From NCBI RefSeq assembly GCF_030413175.1, contig NZ_CP129212.1, positions 3,100,001 to 3,164,000 of the forward strand: a stretch of DNA of 64,000 nt. The letters run 5' to 3'. Positions within the stretch are counted from its first letter, which is position 1. Every line of letters begins with the position of its first letter. This document shows positions 18,008 to 27,811 of this stretch, piece after piece. A program made the position numbers and the translations under genes. This stretch comes from Bradyrhizobium roseum (lineage in GTDB: Bacteria; Pseudomonadota; Alphaproteobacteria; Rhizobiales; Xanthobacteraceae). The notes below the pieces were generated by a model. That model ran no database searches and was not told the DNA's origin. It saw only the letters and a list, made by a program, of their open reading frames with translations.

Positions 18008-20041
18008 ATGATCTTGTCGGCAAAGCTCGTTGAACAGGTGAAAATACGTTGAAATCACTGCCGCGAGCGGGACGGAGGTTCTGGTTCCGCTCAACAAGCC
18101 GAAGAAGTCACCAGACAATGCGCGCAAGACGCCGCACAGTGAGGCGGCCATCGAGGGCTATGCGGCGAGTATTGCCGCCAAGGGCATCCTGCAGAATCTG
18201 GTGGTTGAGCCGGAGTTGGATGGAGACGGAGCGGCCACGGAGTTCTATTTGGTGACCATCGGCGAGGGCAGGCGGCTTGCCCAGCTTTTGCGGGCGAAGC
18301 GGAAGGAGATCAAGAAAACCGAGCCGATCCGCTGCATCATCGACACCGCGAATGATCCCCATGAGATCAGCCTGGACGAGAACGTCACCCGGGAAAACAT
18401 GCATCCCGCCGACCAGTTCGAGGCGTTCAGGAGGCTTGCGGAGGAGCGCGGCTTTGGTGCTGAAGAGATCGCCGCGCGCTTCGGGGTGACGCCGCATGTG
18501 GTGCGGCAACGGCTGCGGTTGGGGGCAGTTTCGCCCAGACTGATCGAGCTGTATCGCGAGGGCGATCTGACCCCTGAGCAGTTGATGGCCTTTGCCATTA
18601 CCGACGATCAAGCCCGGCAAGAGGGCGTTTATGAGCGGCTGTCCTACGACCGCGATGCCAGCACCATCCGTCGTCTCCTCACAGAAACCCATGTCGCCGC
18701 AACGGATCGCCGCGCGCGGTTTGTCGGGCTCAAGGCCTATGTAGAGGCGGGCGGTACGATCCTGCGCGACCTCTGCACCGAGGATAGCGGCGGTTATCTC
18801 GAAGACGTGGCTTTGCTTGATCTCTTTGGTGACGGCACGGCTTGGTCGGGCGGCGGACGCGTTGCGGGCGGCTGAGGGGTGGAAATGGACCGAGCCCCAT
18901 CTGGATTGCCGCAGGCCCACGGCATGCACCGCACCTATCCGCATCCGGTCGAGCTTTCGGTGGAAGACCGCTCCGCCCTTCATGCGCTCCAAACCAAGTT
19001 CGACTGGCTGACTGAACAGCATCAAACGGCGGACGAACTTCCCGATGAGGTGGATGCCCGGTTCGGTGAACTGGAGACCCAAATCGAGCAGCTGGAGGCG
19101 AAACGGCAGGCCTACGCGTCCGATGATGTCGCGCGCGGCGGTGCGTTCGTGGTCCTCAATCATGATGATTCGGTCAGGATCGAGCGCGGTTTCGTCCGCG
19201 CAGAGGACGATAAACCCCGTGCCGAAAACGGGCAGGAGGGCAACGGTCACGCCTCGGATGAGGAGGGTGGAGAACACGATCACGCCGGACGCGATGGAGA
19301 AGGAGAGGACGGAGAAAACAAGAATGAGGAGGAACAGCGGCTGTCCGATACGCTGGTTCGCGACCTCACTGCGCATCGCACCTTGGGACCGCGTCTCAAT
19401 CTAAGTGAGCAGCCTGACGTCGCTATCGTGGCCGTCACCTACGCACTGGCCGCACAAATCTTCTATATCGGGCCAATGCCCGCGTCATTGGCATCCAGCC
19501 GGTCAAGACGGATTTGACCGTGCATGCGGTCGGGATCGAGGACACTCCGGCCGGCAAAGCGTGGTCGGATCGCCATGCCAATTGGGCGAGGCAAATGCCC
19601 CCGGGACGTTGCCAAGCTATGGGAGTTCGTGGTCGAACTGGACCACGACAGCCGCATGGCGCTGTTCGCGCATTGCGTGGCATTGACGGTCAATTCGGTC
19701 AAATTGGCATTTGACCTGCGACCGCGCGCGTTGGCGGCGGCGAGCCGTCTGGCCGAGGCCGTCGCCCTCGACATGACCGGATACTGGCGGCCGACGGTGC
19801 AGAGCTATGTCGGGCGCATCACCAAGGCGCGCATTCTGGACGCCGTCCGCAAAGGCGTTAGCTGGGGACGACCGAGCGCTTGTCGGGGATGAAAAAGACC
19901 GAGATGGCTGCCGCCGCCGCGCAGTTGCTGGCCGCAACTGATTGGTTGCCGCCGTTGCTGCGCACGCCAAAGACGGCGGATAATGCTGATGCGCCAGACA
20001 CGGCGCAGCGCCATCAGTTCTGCTCGCAAGCAGCGGAATAA
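18008..20041 (+). pseudogene. parB: ParB/RepB/Spo0J-family partition protein, multiply frameshifted
   Basis: Pieces in three frames join into one ~670-residue ParB of the type carried by rhizobial plasmids and integrative elements. The ATG 18008 frame (MILSAKLVEQVK) shifts at an AAAA run near 18041. Next come VLVPLNKPKK, VTIGEGRRLAQLL, the HTH region EEIAARFGVTPHVVRQRL and LTPEQLMAFAITDDQARQ. Further shifts lie near 18825, 18900, 19480, 19600 and 19865, before the tail MAAAAAQLLAATDWLPPLL and the TAA at 20039. Six shifts make this a decayed gene, not a single sequencing error. Intact relatives bind centromere-like sites and load onto DNA. It marks the backbone of an integrative element. The first long open piece can also be read from a GTG at 18201. 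Confidence 0.85.
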
Positions 20042-20568
20042 GAGTGAGCCGGGGCCGCAAAGACGACCTCGGCGCATCAGATTTTGCGGCCGCGCGCCTG
20101 ACGGCGCGCGGCCGGTTTAGTTGAAACGACGCGGGCGGTGACGCGCGCTAGCCCGTCTCCAAATGCGGGCCACGGTCGGTTGATCTACGCCTTTTGCAGC
20201 GGCCTATGAGGCTCAGCCGCGCTTCCCTTTCTGGCCATGGCGAGGCGATCGAGTTGGGGACCGGATGGTGTCCAGACCTCGCATATCGAGAGCGTATTCG
20301 AGCGCATCGTCCCAGTCAGTGCCGCCGTTTCCCTCTTCGAGAATGTGGTGTGTGCGCTCTCGCTGCCCGGCGCTTTTTGACCCTGCCATGAGGTGCAGAC
20401 GCCAATTTTTCTCTGATCGATCCGGCCGATTTCCGATGCTGTACTGGACGTTGGCAGCCAGGGCAATGACCGTCAGTTCGGTCAAGGGCTCGCGTCCAAC
20501 GCATCCACGAATGGCTCATCTGGCCCGAGGGACGGCAAGAGCCTCGATCGCCTTCCCGCAACAGCTCA
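20042..20568. other. Intergenic stretch between parB remnant and the DUF736 leader
   Basis: About 530 bases. A tail just after parB (20092-20115) contains gcgcgcgcctgacggcgcgcggcc, a GC-rich inverted repeat that may be a terminator stem without a U-tract. Short open frames on either strand have no recognised domain. Confidence 0.3.
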
Positions 20569-20631
20569 CGCCTGCTTTTTTCCCCTGCCGCCAAGCGGCG
20601 GCATTCCTCGCGCGAGACAAAAAAGCAGGCG
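20569..20631 (+). promoter_or_regulatory. Long hairpin in the leader of the first DUF736 gene
   Basis: A perfect 13-base inverted repeat: cgcctgctttttt at 20569-20581 pairs with aaaaaagcaggcg at 20619-20631. The loop holds further stems, gccgcc/gcggcg near 20587-20600 and ctcg/cgag near 20607-20615. It ends 119 bases before the DUF736 start. A second, related hairpin sits at 21531-21594 before the paralog. The T-run lies in the left arm, so it is not an ordinary terminator in the + direction. Probably a structured 5' leader. Confidence 0.6.
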
Positions 20632-20750
20632 TTCGCCGTCCTCCGCTGCGCTGCGGGCCCAAGGGCTGCGGGCCGATCGCTCCCCCGGCCAAGGATCGCC
20701 ATCGAGGCTGCCATAGGCGCGGCCCGAACAACAGACAGACGGAGATTACC

Positions 20751-21062
20751 ATGGCGACCATCGGCACCTTCACCGCTTCGGACAACGGCTACACCGGCTC
20801 GATCAAGACCCTGACGCTGAACATCAAGGCCAAGTTCACGGCCTCCGAAAAGGACAAAGACAACGCTCCCGACTACCGGATTTTCGCAGGAGCGACCGAA
20901 TTTGGCGCCGCCTGGAAGAAGACAGTTCGCGACAGCGATCGCGAATATTTCTCGGTCAAGCTGGACGATCCGAGCTTCCCCGCTCCGATCTACGCCTCGC
21001 TGGTCAAAGTCGAGGGCGAGGAGGGGTACACCCTAATCTGGTCGCGCCGCAGCGGCGACTGA
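20751..21062 (+). CDS. DUF736-family protein
   Basis: A 103-residue small soluble protein (starts [18 protein letters not shown], ends [11 protein letters not shown]) of the DUF736 family. These are common beside parB, tra and replication genes on plasmids and integrative elements of alphaproteobacteria; their biochemical role is not established. I use the ATG at 20751, with ggag 7 bases upstream, and not longer in-frame starts, which would translate the hairpin leader. A terminator follows at once, so it is probably monocistronic. It is followed by a diverged paralog at 21706. It looks intact, unlike the parB next door. Confidence 0.88.
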   Translation: MATIGTFTASDNGYTGSIKTLTLNIKAKFTASEKDKDNAPDYRIFAGATEFGAAWKKTVRDSDREYFSVKLDDPSFPAPIYASLVKVEGEEGYTLIWSRRSGD

Positions 21063-21081
21063 CGCCGGGGATCATCGGCCC

Positions 21082-21107
21082 CGCCTCTTCGGAGGCGAGG
21101 CCTTTTT
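21082..21107 (+). terminator. Rho-independent terminator after DUF736 gene 1
   Basis: Stem cgcctc / gaggcg around a ttcg tetraloop (21082-21097), followed by a run of five T (21103-21107), 19 bases after the stop codon. Confidence 0.8.
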
Positions 21108-21530
21108 GCGTTTACTGCGTCGCTTTCAAGAGAAGTAGAAGGGCGCGCAGCTACGGATGCGTTGCGCGACTCCGAGACCGTTCGAGGCTCTGCGTTGGAA
21201 GTGAATCGGGCTCCTGGGCGCGTTTTCGTTGGGGGCTTCGCGAGCTCAATCGCCATCTGTGAGGTCGACTAATCCTGCGGGCTTTGACTTGATGGCCGAC
21301 AACAGGACCACGCCGCAAGATGCGAAACCAAGCCGCTCGCCAAGCCAAATAGCCCGGTCTGGATCGCGAGAAGATCGAGTTGTGAATTGCCTGCCAAGTC
21401 GCTGTGCACGCGCCGTTTACGCGGGTGAATGGGGTTCCGCGGAAGGCCTGGCTCCCACGTTTGGAGGTCACGATTCCCTACTCATAGCGCTACGACCTAT
21501 GGCAGCCGTCCCCCATCCGAAACCCTCGCA
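21108..21530. other. Intergenic stretch between the two DUF736 genes
   Basis: About 420 bases with no supported gene; presumably carries the promoter of the second DUF736 transcript. Confidence 0.3.
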
Positions 21531-21594
21531 CGCTTCCTTTTTTCCCCGCCGGCAAGCCGGCTCCTCGCGGCCGCTTCGCTGCAAAAAAGGAGCG
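21531..21594 (+). promoter_or_regulatory. Long hairpin in the leader of the second DUF736 gene
   Basis: cgcttcctttttt (21531-21543) pairs with aaaaaaggagcg (21583-21594) with one bulge. The loop carries gccggc/gccggc. Architecture, T-run/A-run arms and distance to the start codon (112 bases) match the hairpin at 20569-20631, although the stem bases differ in several places. This looks like conserved structure with covariation. Confidence 0.55.
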
Positions 21595-21705
21595 CGCTCG
21601 GGTGCGCCGCTGCGCTTCGCCCCAAGGGTTCGGATGGGGGCCGGCCGCCATCAGGGTCTCGCCATCGCAGGGCATCGGCCCTTGCGGCAACGAAGGAGAC
21701 AGACC

Positions 21706-22029
21706 ATGACCGCGATCGGATTCGTCACCCGCACGATGCACGGCGGCTTCAGAGGCCAGCTCAAATTCCTGCCAATCTGCGCTGATATCGACATCGTTCC
21801 GAACCGCGACAAGTCCGGTGATATTGCACCCGATTTCCGCATCTTCACTCAGGGGCTTGAGGTCGGATCCGGTCGGATTCTGCGCGGCGAAAGCCGAGGA
21901 AGAGATTACATCAGCCTGTCACTGGCGGCACCTGGTCTTGGGATCCGCAAGCTCTGCGCCAACCTTGGTCGAACGGTTGGGCTTAACGGCGACGGCAGCT
22001 TCTTCCTGATCTGGAATCCTGTCGATTAG
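21706..22029 (+). CDS. DUF736-family protein (diverged paralog)
   Basis: A 107-residue DUF736 protein (starts MTAIGFVTRTMHGGF, ends SFFLIWNPVD) clearly related to the gene at 20751 but much diverged. The start ATG 21706 has aaggag 8 bases upstream. It has its own hairpin leader and its own terminator, so the pair arose by duplication of a whole transcription unit or by separate acquisition. Role unknown; the family marks mobile-element backbones. Confidence 0.82.
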   Translation: MTAIGFVTRTMHGGFRGQLKFLPICADIDIVPNRDKSGDIAPDFRIFTQGLEVGSGRILRGESRGRDYISLSLAAPGLGIRKLCANLGRTVGLNGDGSFFLIWNPVD

Positions 22030-22040
22030 ATCAAAATGTT

Positions 22041-22073
22041 GGGCTCTCGCGCATCGCGCGGGAGCCCTTTTTC
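22041..22073 (+). terminator. Rho-independent terminator after DUF736 gene 2
   Basis: Stem gggctc / gagccc enclosing tcgcgcatcgcgcg (itself able to pair), followed by five T, starting 12 bases after the stop codon. Confidence 0.85.
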
Positions 22074-22625
22074 GTCTGCGGGACAGCAGGCTGGGAATAT
22101 CGCCGATGGGTACGGGACAGCCCTCGACTGACTCCAAGTAGGGGGCGCAGGCGGGGCTGAGCAGCTTGCGAGACGTCCCATTTTGTTTGAAGAAATCTAC
22201 TCGCTCGGAGTGAAATTGTGCCTTGAGACGGACGGTTGTTCGAAGATCTTTTCTCAACATTTCGAGACAGAAAATCGCTGCTCGGCATTGGAATTTGTGC
22301 CAATCGATGGACGGCTGAGAGGCTTCAATTGACGGCTTGGAAGCGTGCCGAGCGCTCGCTTTTTTCTACGAAGTTAGCGTGCTGATGTCATATGGGCGAT
22401 GCCTTCGGTCCGCGCTCTACTCGTCGCTTCGCTTCTCACCGAGTCACCCTACGGTGTCTCGGCCCTGCGGGTAACGATCGCTATCGCAAAAGAGAGGAAA
22501 GCAAAAAAGCAGCGGAAGGGAGTGCCGCCCGTAATCGGTCTGCGCCGGGACTCGCGGCTGATGGCGTGGCTCGCCGGCTGAATATCCCCCACACTGCGCT
22601 GCCTCAGCAACGCGGGAGGCGTGCG
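22074..22625. other. Intergenic stretch upstream of the broken IS110 element
   Basis: About 550 bases. Bases 22400-22560 have the texture of an IS110 left flank; no gene with a recognisable domain was found on either strand. Confidence 0.3.
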
Positions 22626-23714
22626 ATGGAATGGTTCTGTGGACTGGATGTCGGCATGGACGAGAGCGCGATTTGCGTGGTCGACGACAAGGGCTGTGTG
22701 GCGCTGCAGACGACGGTCTTGACCGATCCGGACGCGATCAAGGCGGCGCTCAAACCGTATCTTGGCCGCTTGCGGCGGCTCGGCCATGAGGCTGGATCGT
22801 TGTCGCCCTGGCTGCATCCGGAGCTCATCAAACTGGGCTTGCCGGCGGTGTGCCTCGAGACCCTTCACGTCCGCGCGGCGCTGAAAGCGCAGCGTAACAA
22901 GACCGACAAAACCGACGCGCTCGGCATCGCACATTTGATGCGCACGGGCTGGTTCCGCAAGGCGTATATCAAGAGCGAACCGTGCTACCGGCTGCGGTTG
23001 TTGTTGACCCACCGGCGCAATCTGAAGCGCAAGTTTCTGGACCTGGAGAACGCGGTCCGGCATTCGCTCAAGGCGTTCGGCATCCGTCTGAACCGGGTCG
23101 GGCGGGGCGGTTTGCGCAGGCCGTGCGCGACGCGGTGGCACAGGATGCACTGGTCGCCGAGCTGATCGACGCCATGCTGAACGCGCGCGCAGCGCTGTGG
23201 AAGGAGTACTGCCGGCTGCACAATTTGGTCGTGAAGCTGGTCGCCGGCCACGAGCTGTGCCGGCGCTTCATGCAGATTCCGGGCGTCGGCCCGATCGCGG
23301 CCTTGAGCTTCATGACCGCCATTGACGATCCTTCCCGATTTAGGCGCTCGCGCGATGTCGCGGCCTATTTTGGCCTGACCTCGCGGCGCTGGCAGTCCGG
23401 CTCCTCGATCGACGTCCAGGGCCGGATCAGCAAGGCCGGCGATGCCGATGTGCGGCGCGCCTTGTACGAGGCGGCGAGCGCGCTTCTGACCCGCTACAAG
23501 AAGAAGGACAAGGTCAAAAGCTGGGGGCTGGCGCTCGCCGAGCGCGCCTCCCATCGCAAGGCATCGGTAGCGGGTGGCGCGCAAACTGGCTGTCATCATG
23601 CACGCGATGTGGGTCGACGGCACCTTCTATTGCGGCGACCCGGACGCGTCCCAGGCCGATGTCAAGGCGCGCGCCGCCGCCAAGGAACGCAAGCTGCTGA
23701 GGGCTCACGCCTGA
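22626..23714 (+). pseudogene. IS110-family transposase, frameshifted
   Basis: A DEDD-type IS110 recombinase (starts MEWFCGLDVGMDESAI) broken by two shifts. The first frame runs through QRNKTDKTDALGIAHLM to about 23100; a second covers IPGVGPIAALSFMTAIDD and FGLTSRRWQSGSSIDVQG; a third, from about 23570, gives VARKLAVIMHAMW and ends at TGA 23712. Intact relatives have about 340-360 residues, the same as the total here. The catalytic Asp of DVG and the NKTDKTDA region are present, but the frameshifts should abolish activity. IS110 elements lack clear terminal inverted repeats, so the ends are not defined. It is about 40-50 percent similar by eye to the intact element downstream, so it is not a recent copy of it. 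Confidence 0.85.
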
Positions 23715-24216
23715 CGCCCGCGGGAGGAATTTGAGAGCTCGATTACACGATCAACGCAACGCTTTGAACACGGAGCTCCGCCACTGGCGGAAGAGACCTG
23801 GTGCAGATCCACGACGACGGAACGCACGTTATCTTGCTTGTGGCCACGCCCCTTGTGGTGCGATTGGACCACGCGGCAGTGCCTGTGATGTGGCTCCGTC
23901 ACACCGATGAAAACGGCGCCGCGACGGTTGCCAGCTGCCTTGCTGCAGCGATTTTTGGACCGTCGATGAGCGCGCAAGAGTGCACGGCGCACCCGGACTC
24001 TCGTATCTCGTGACGCTGCGTGGCGTCGATGCAAAGGTCTTGTCACAGCAGAGAGAGGAAGCGAAAATGGGTCAGATGAAGCAGGTCAGACGACCGATTA
24101 AGAGGGCTCTTCAAATCGGGCTTCGAGATACCGGTGCACGGGGATAGGAAGGTGGTGGCCGAATCCGGAGCCTGGTGCAACGACTTGGAAGGTCGTTGCC
24201 AAAAGGGAGAGCTCCG
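23715..24216. other. Stretch between the two IS110 elements
   Basis: About 500 bases, probably IS flanking sequence. A 70-codon open frame at 23801-24013 has no recognised domain. Nothing firm seen. Confidence 0.3.
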
Positions 24217-25281
24217 ATGAAATTGTACGTTGGATTGGACGTCGGCCTTGAAGAAACCAGCGTTTGCATCGTCGATGGCGAAGGTCTCACAGTCCGCGAA
24301 GTCAAGGTCAGCACGGAGCCAGCGGCGATCCGCTCCGCTGTTGAGGGCTACGCGGATCGCCTCGATAGAGTAGGGGTCGAGGCGTCATCGCTGGGCATCT
24401 GGCTGTACCGTGAGTTGCAGCCCACTGGGGTGCCGATCGTTGTCGTGGAGGCACGCCACATGCGCGTTTCGCTATCGACGATGCGCAATAAGACCGACCG
24501 AAACGATGCACGCGGCATCGCGCAGATGATGCGGTTGGGCTGGTACCGCGCCGTGCATGTCAAGAATATCGACATGCAGAGAATGCGCACATTGTTGACC
24601 AACCGGAAGCTGTTGAAGCGCAAGCTGGTTGACCTCGAGAACCATGTTCGGGGCGCTTTGCGGGCCTATGGTTTGCTCGTCGGGGCCGTCGCCCGAGGGT
24701 CCTTTGAGGACCGCATCCGCGAGCTGATCGAGCACAGCGATCCGATTTTTGTGATGTCCATCCAGGTCATGCTCGACGTGCGCCGCGCCATCCTCGAAGG
24801 TTATGATCGGCTGCATCGCGTGCTGCTGCAGGTGGTCCAGCATGATCCTGTTTGCCGGCGTCTGATGACGGTTCCGGGCGTCGGTCCGGTGGTGGCGTTG
24901 TCATTCAAGGTTGGCGTCGATGACCCTCATCGTTTTACCCGCTCGCGTACGGTGGGCGCCCATTTTGGCCTGACGCCGAGGCGCCACCAGTCCGGTACAT
25001 CGATCGACTTCGAAGGTCATATCAGTAAACAGGGCGACATCTCCGTGCGGGAGGCGCTCTGTGAGGCAGCTGCTAGTCTGCTGCTGCGGGTCAGAAAATG
25101 GTCGGCGTTGCGGGCGTGGGGTTTGCGAATTGCCAAGCGGTCGAGCATGCTGTGTGCGATTACGGCAGTAGCGCGAAAGCTCGCGGGCATTCTTCACCGG
25201 ATGTGGGTCAGCGAGACCGACTTCCACGTCGGATTTGGTGCCAAGGTCACGCAACGGCTGCGCCTGAAGCCCGTGCAGTAA
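24217..25281 (+). mobile_element. IS110-family transposase, intact
   Basis: A 354-residue DEDD transposase. The N-terminal RuvC-like domain has YVGLDVGLEETSVCIVDG, the conserved Glu in VEASSLGIWLY and the NKTDRNDARGIAQMM motif. The C-terminal transposase_20 (HhH-like) domain has TVPGVGPVVALSF, FGLTPRRHQSGTS and the conserved Ser. The start ATG 24217 has gggaga just upstream; an in-frame upstream start at 24175 is less likely. The gene appears functional. IS110 elements use a structured RNA encoded at the element end; the flanks (23715-24216 and 25282-25900) would be the place to look for it. Confidence 0.88.
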
Positions 25282-25902
25282 CGACTGGAAAGACGAGCAT
25301 AGGAAGGCCGCTGGGGCGACTCCCCAGCATGCTGAGGAGGGAAGGAAATTAGAGATCCGCGCGCGCGGTGAGCGTCCCCTGGCGGGGCCGCGAAACGGGG
25401 AATGTCCGCTATCTCTTGCCTGCTGCCGCCCTTCGGGGATGAGAGCGCTAAAGTGCTTGGACAGCCCTGTTTACCAACCTGATGAAGAGCATGCGACGGC
25501 CCTGGTGCTGAACGCGAAGGAACGCATGGACCCCGCCTGGTGAATGCCCGTCGCAAGCGCGGCTGTGGCGAGACTTGTGCGTGTAGATGGAGGGAAGCAG
25601 CGATGCTTGTTCTGCGAGAAGTCGAGAAAATCTGCAGGAGGGAGTTGACTTTGTCCGCCCGATTAGGAAGGCAAGATAAAAGCACTGGCGCCGAAGAGCG
25701 GCTAAGTGGTTGTCTGCACATCCAAGATTTGTTGCCATTGGTGCAACGCTTGTCGCCAACACGCGCCTAAGCCGCTCAATATTCTGCGCAAACTAGTCTG
25801 CAAGCTCGTTCGACCTGCCTCGTGGAATAGGAATGTGGACGAGAGACGAACAGTCCTTCTCGGCGTTTGATCGGGGTCGCCATTTGTTTGGGATGGAGGC
25901 AC
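25282..25902. other. Stretch downstream of the intact IS110 element
   Basis: About 620 bases without a supported gene. It may include the right end of the IS element and degraded mobile-element sequence; no inverted repeats typical of other IS families were seen. Confidence 0.3.
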
Positions 25903-26316
25903 TCAGAGTTGCGCGAACCGTGCAATTGCTCGCTTTACCAGGTCCACGGAACGTTCAAGGCGATGAAGTAGAGCTTCCAATTCCGCGGGCGTAGCTTCTT
26001 CCATTCGGAGGTTGTCGTCGGCGACAGTCCGAGCAACTAGGCTGTCGACTTGTTCAGTTGCTGAGCCCGCGCCCGACGATGCTTCGACTTGTCCCGTCGG
26101 TGTTAGGACAATAGCGGTCTTCGATCGCCGAAGAATTGCCGATTCAGCTAGCGCGGCGGGTAGCTTCACCGCGCAGACGACCTCGCCGGTTTCGATAAGC
26201 CGATAGCCGGCGCTATATGACCGGTGAGCGAGGATATCGTCGCCGTCCTCTAAATCCAAGAACGCCTCTACTGATCCTGTCGAAAGGTTCACGTCATCCG
26301 CCCGTTGAGCCCTCAT
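25903..26316 (-). CDS. Small hypothetical protein
   Basis: A 137-residue protein I do not recognise. It is acidic, starts MRAQRADDVNLSTGSVEAF and ends with a helical segment (EELEALLHRLE-like) that may be a coiled coil. It is divergent from the XRE regulator gene, sharing an 88-base intergenic region, a common layout for a regulator and its target. No membrane segment. Confidence 0.5.
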   Translation of the reverse strand: MRAQRADDVNLSTGSVEAFLDLEDGDDILAHRSYSAGYRLIETGEVVCAVKLPAALAESAILRRSKTAIVLTPTGQVEASSGAGSATEQVDSLVARTVADDNLRMEEATPAELEALLHRLERSVDLVKRAIARFAQL

Positions 26317-26404
26317 TCGCCTTTTGCGACGATAGCAATTTCCGAGGTCGAATGTAACTTAAAAGCGGTCGCCTTAAAGGCGTCAGTTTGGCCGATGTGT
26401 TCCT

Positions 26405-26632
26405 GTGAAACGGACACACAAAGGGCCCCTGCGAGACATCCTGGCGAAGAACATGCGTCGGCTTCGGGCTGCGCGTGGTCTGAGTCAGGAAGCGCTCGCG
26501 CATGAGAGTGGACTGAACAGGACCTATCTCAGCGGGGTGGAGCGTTCCGAAAGGAATGTGTCGATCGATAACGTGGCGCGGATTGCTAATGGCCTCGGGA
26601 TCGAGCCTTGGAAGTTGCTTAAGGACGACTGA
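26405..26632 (+). CDS. XRE-family helix-turn-helix regulator
   Basis: A 75-residue protein that is almost entirely an HTH_3 domain: LAKNMRRLRAARGLSQEALA, then LNRTYLSGVERSERNVSI. The start is a GTG at 26405; ATG 26453 is a shorter alternative. Single-domain Cro/C-type regulators of this size often accompany restriction or defence genes as controller proteins. Here it lies between a small divergent gene and the TIR-like/membrane gene pair, so it may control one or both. DNA-binding helices look intact. Confidence 0.85.
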   Translation: MKRTHKGPLRDILAKNMRRLRAARGLSQEALAHESGLNRTYLSGVERSERNVSIDNVARIANGLGIEPWKLLKDD

Positions 26633-26761
26633 GCCTGATCCATTCGCCAAAGTGAAAAAAATTTTGGTTCAGGTCTATCGCGTCGAGAAGGATGAAGTTG
26701 ATGCTGAGGTGAGTGACTGCGCCCCGAACGGATCGGGCGGGGCTGCATCTCCAAGGTTGGG

Positions 26762-27811
26762 TTAGCGGCCCGCCCGCAGAGCCGCCGTATCGATCCAGGC
26801 GCCGATGTTCTTATGGCCTTCCTCAGCAACGTAGTCATAGGTGGCCGTGACGTCGGAAATTAGTACCACAAAACCCACCTTCGGCGGGTTTGCCTGCATG
26901 TATTTCGGCAAAGATACGGGTGAGATGTACTTGCTGTACTTCTCCCACTGCCACTCCCAGGTAACCTGCCCATATTGCACGACCTGCCGCGCTACTCGTT
27001 CATAGAGGTAGTACGCGCCAGCCTGCTTCGGACACCCCACAGCCATGTAGTCAAGCGGGTTATCTCCGTGCGTATCTGGGGCTTGGCGCTGATGATGCCG
27101 CAGGCTGTTGAGGTGGACGGCCAGCAAGCCTTTCTTGTCGATAACAGAGCGTGCGATTTCGTACCTGACCCACGGCCGCACCCAAGTCTCGGTGCCTACC
27201 AGCACGCAGACCACGGAGGCGTGGGTCATGCCGGTCCGAATCAGGTTCTTGAGACCTTCCGGGTTCTTGCGCTGGACCGACTCCCACAGGCTGCGGTCGA
27301 AGAACTGCCGTTTGTCCTCACGGCCGGGGCAATTGATCTTCCAAGACTGGCGCACGTTGTTGACGCGCATGATGTCGGCGTAGTGGAAGGAGAAAAAGCC
27401 CTTCCGCTTGATCGTGGCCGGCGCGTACGTCGGTGCCGGCCTTGGAGGCGCCACAGGTGGTGCAACCAGGTCGGCGAGCCGGGGCAGGGGCCAACGAGGC
27501 GGCGCTGGCGGGGGGGCCGGGGCAGGGGTGAGAAAGGGCGCGAACGGGTTCGGCGTGGTCGAGGGCGTCGATAGCCCATAGGCGCCGAGCAGGCCCGATC
27601 CGGCATCGATGGAAGGTGACGACGGCGCGAAAGCGTTTACCAGGCCAGCCAGACCGTTTGACGGCGGCGGCGTTGGCGCAAGGAACGGTGAGAGGAGGCC
27701 CGAACCGAAAGGAGCAGTGAGACCCGAGCCGAACGCCGATTCCGTGGTCGGCGCCATCGGCTTGCCGAGCAGCGCATTCACCAGCTCATTCTTGTCATAG
27801 GAGCTTGTCAT
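26762..27811 (-). CDS. DUF1863/MTH538-type TIR-like protein with proline-rich N-terminus
   Basis: A 349-residue protein started at ATG 27811 (the in-frame TTG 27826 is less likely). Residues 1 to about 125 are low-complexity Gly/Ala/Pro/Ser. From about 130 there is a TIR-like DUF1863 domain, KRKGFFSFHYADIMRVN, with the core strand SVVCVLVGTETWVRPWV and the following YEIARS helix. This is the fold of Thoeris ThsB proteins, which make NAD-derived signals when phage infects. The start lies 17 nt inside the end of the upstream membrane-protein gene, so the two are coupled. The long proline-rich N-terminus is unusual for the family. It could be a signal-producing enzyme or a NADase effector acting at the membrane with its partner. 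Confidence 0.8.
   Translation of the reverse strand: MTSSYDKNELVNALLGKPMAPTTESAFGSGLTAPFGSGLLSPFLAPTPPPSNGLAGLVNAFAPSSPSIDAGSGLLGAYGLSTPSTTPNPFAPFLTPAPAPPPAPPRWPLPRLADLVAPPVAPPRPAPTYAPATIKRKGFFSFHYADIMRVNNVRQSWKINCPGREDKRQFFDRSLWESVQRKNPEGLKNLIRTGMTHASVVCVLVGTETWVRPWVRYEIARSVIDKKGLLAVHLNSLRHHQRQAPDTHGDNPLDYMAVGCPKQAGAYYLYERVARQVVQYGQVTWEWQWEKYSKYISPVSLPKYMQANPPKVGFVVLISDVTATYDYVAEEGHKNIGAWIDTAALRAGR

Noticed and set aside
18108..19376. 422-codon minus-strand open frame opposite parB
   Set aside because: Antisense to recognisable ParB sequence; long only because of GC skew.
20265..20750. In-frame N-terminal extension of the first DUF736 gene
   Set aside because: It would translate the hairpin leader; homologous DUF736 proteins start at the MATIG-type Met, which has a Shine-Dalgarno site.
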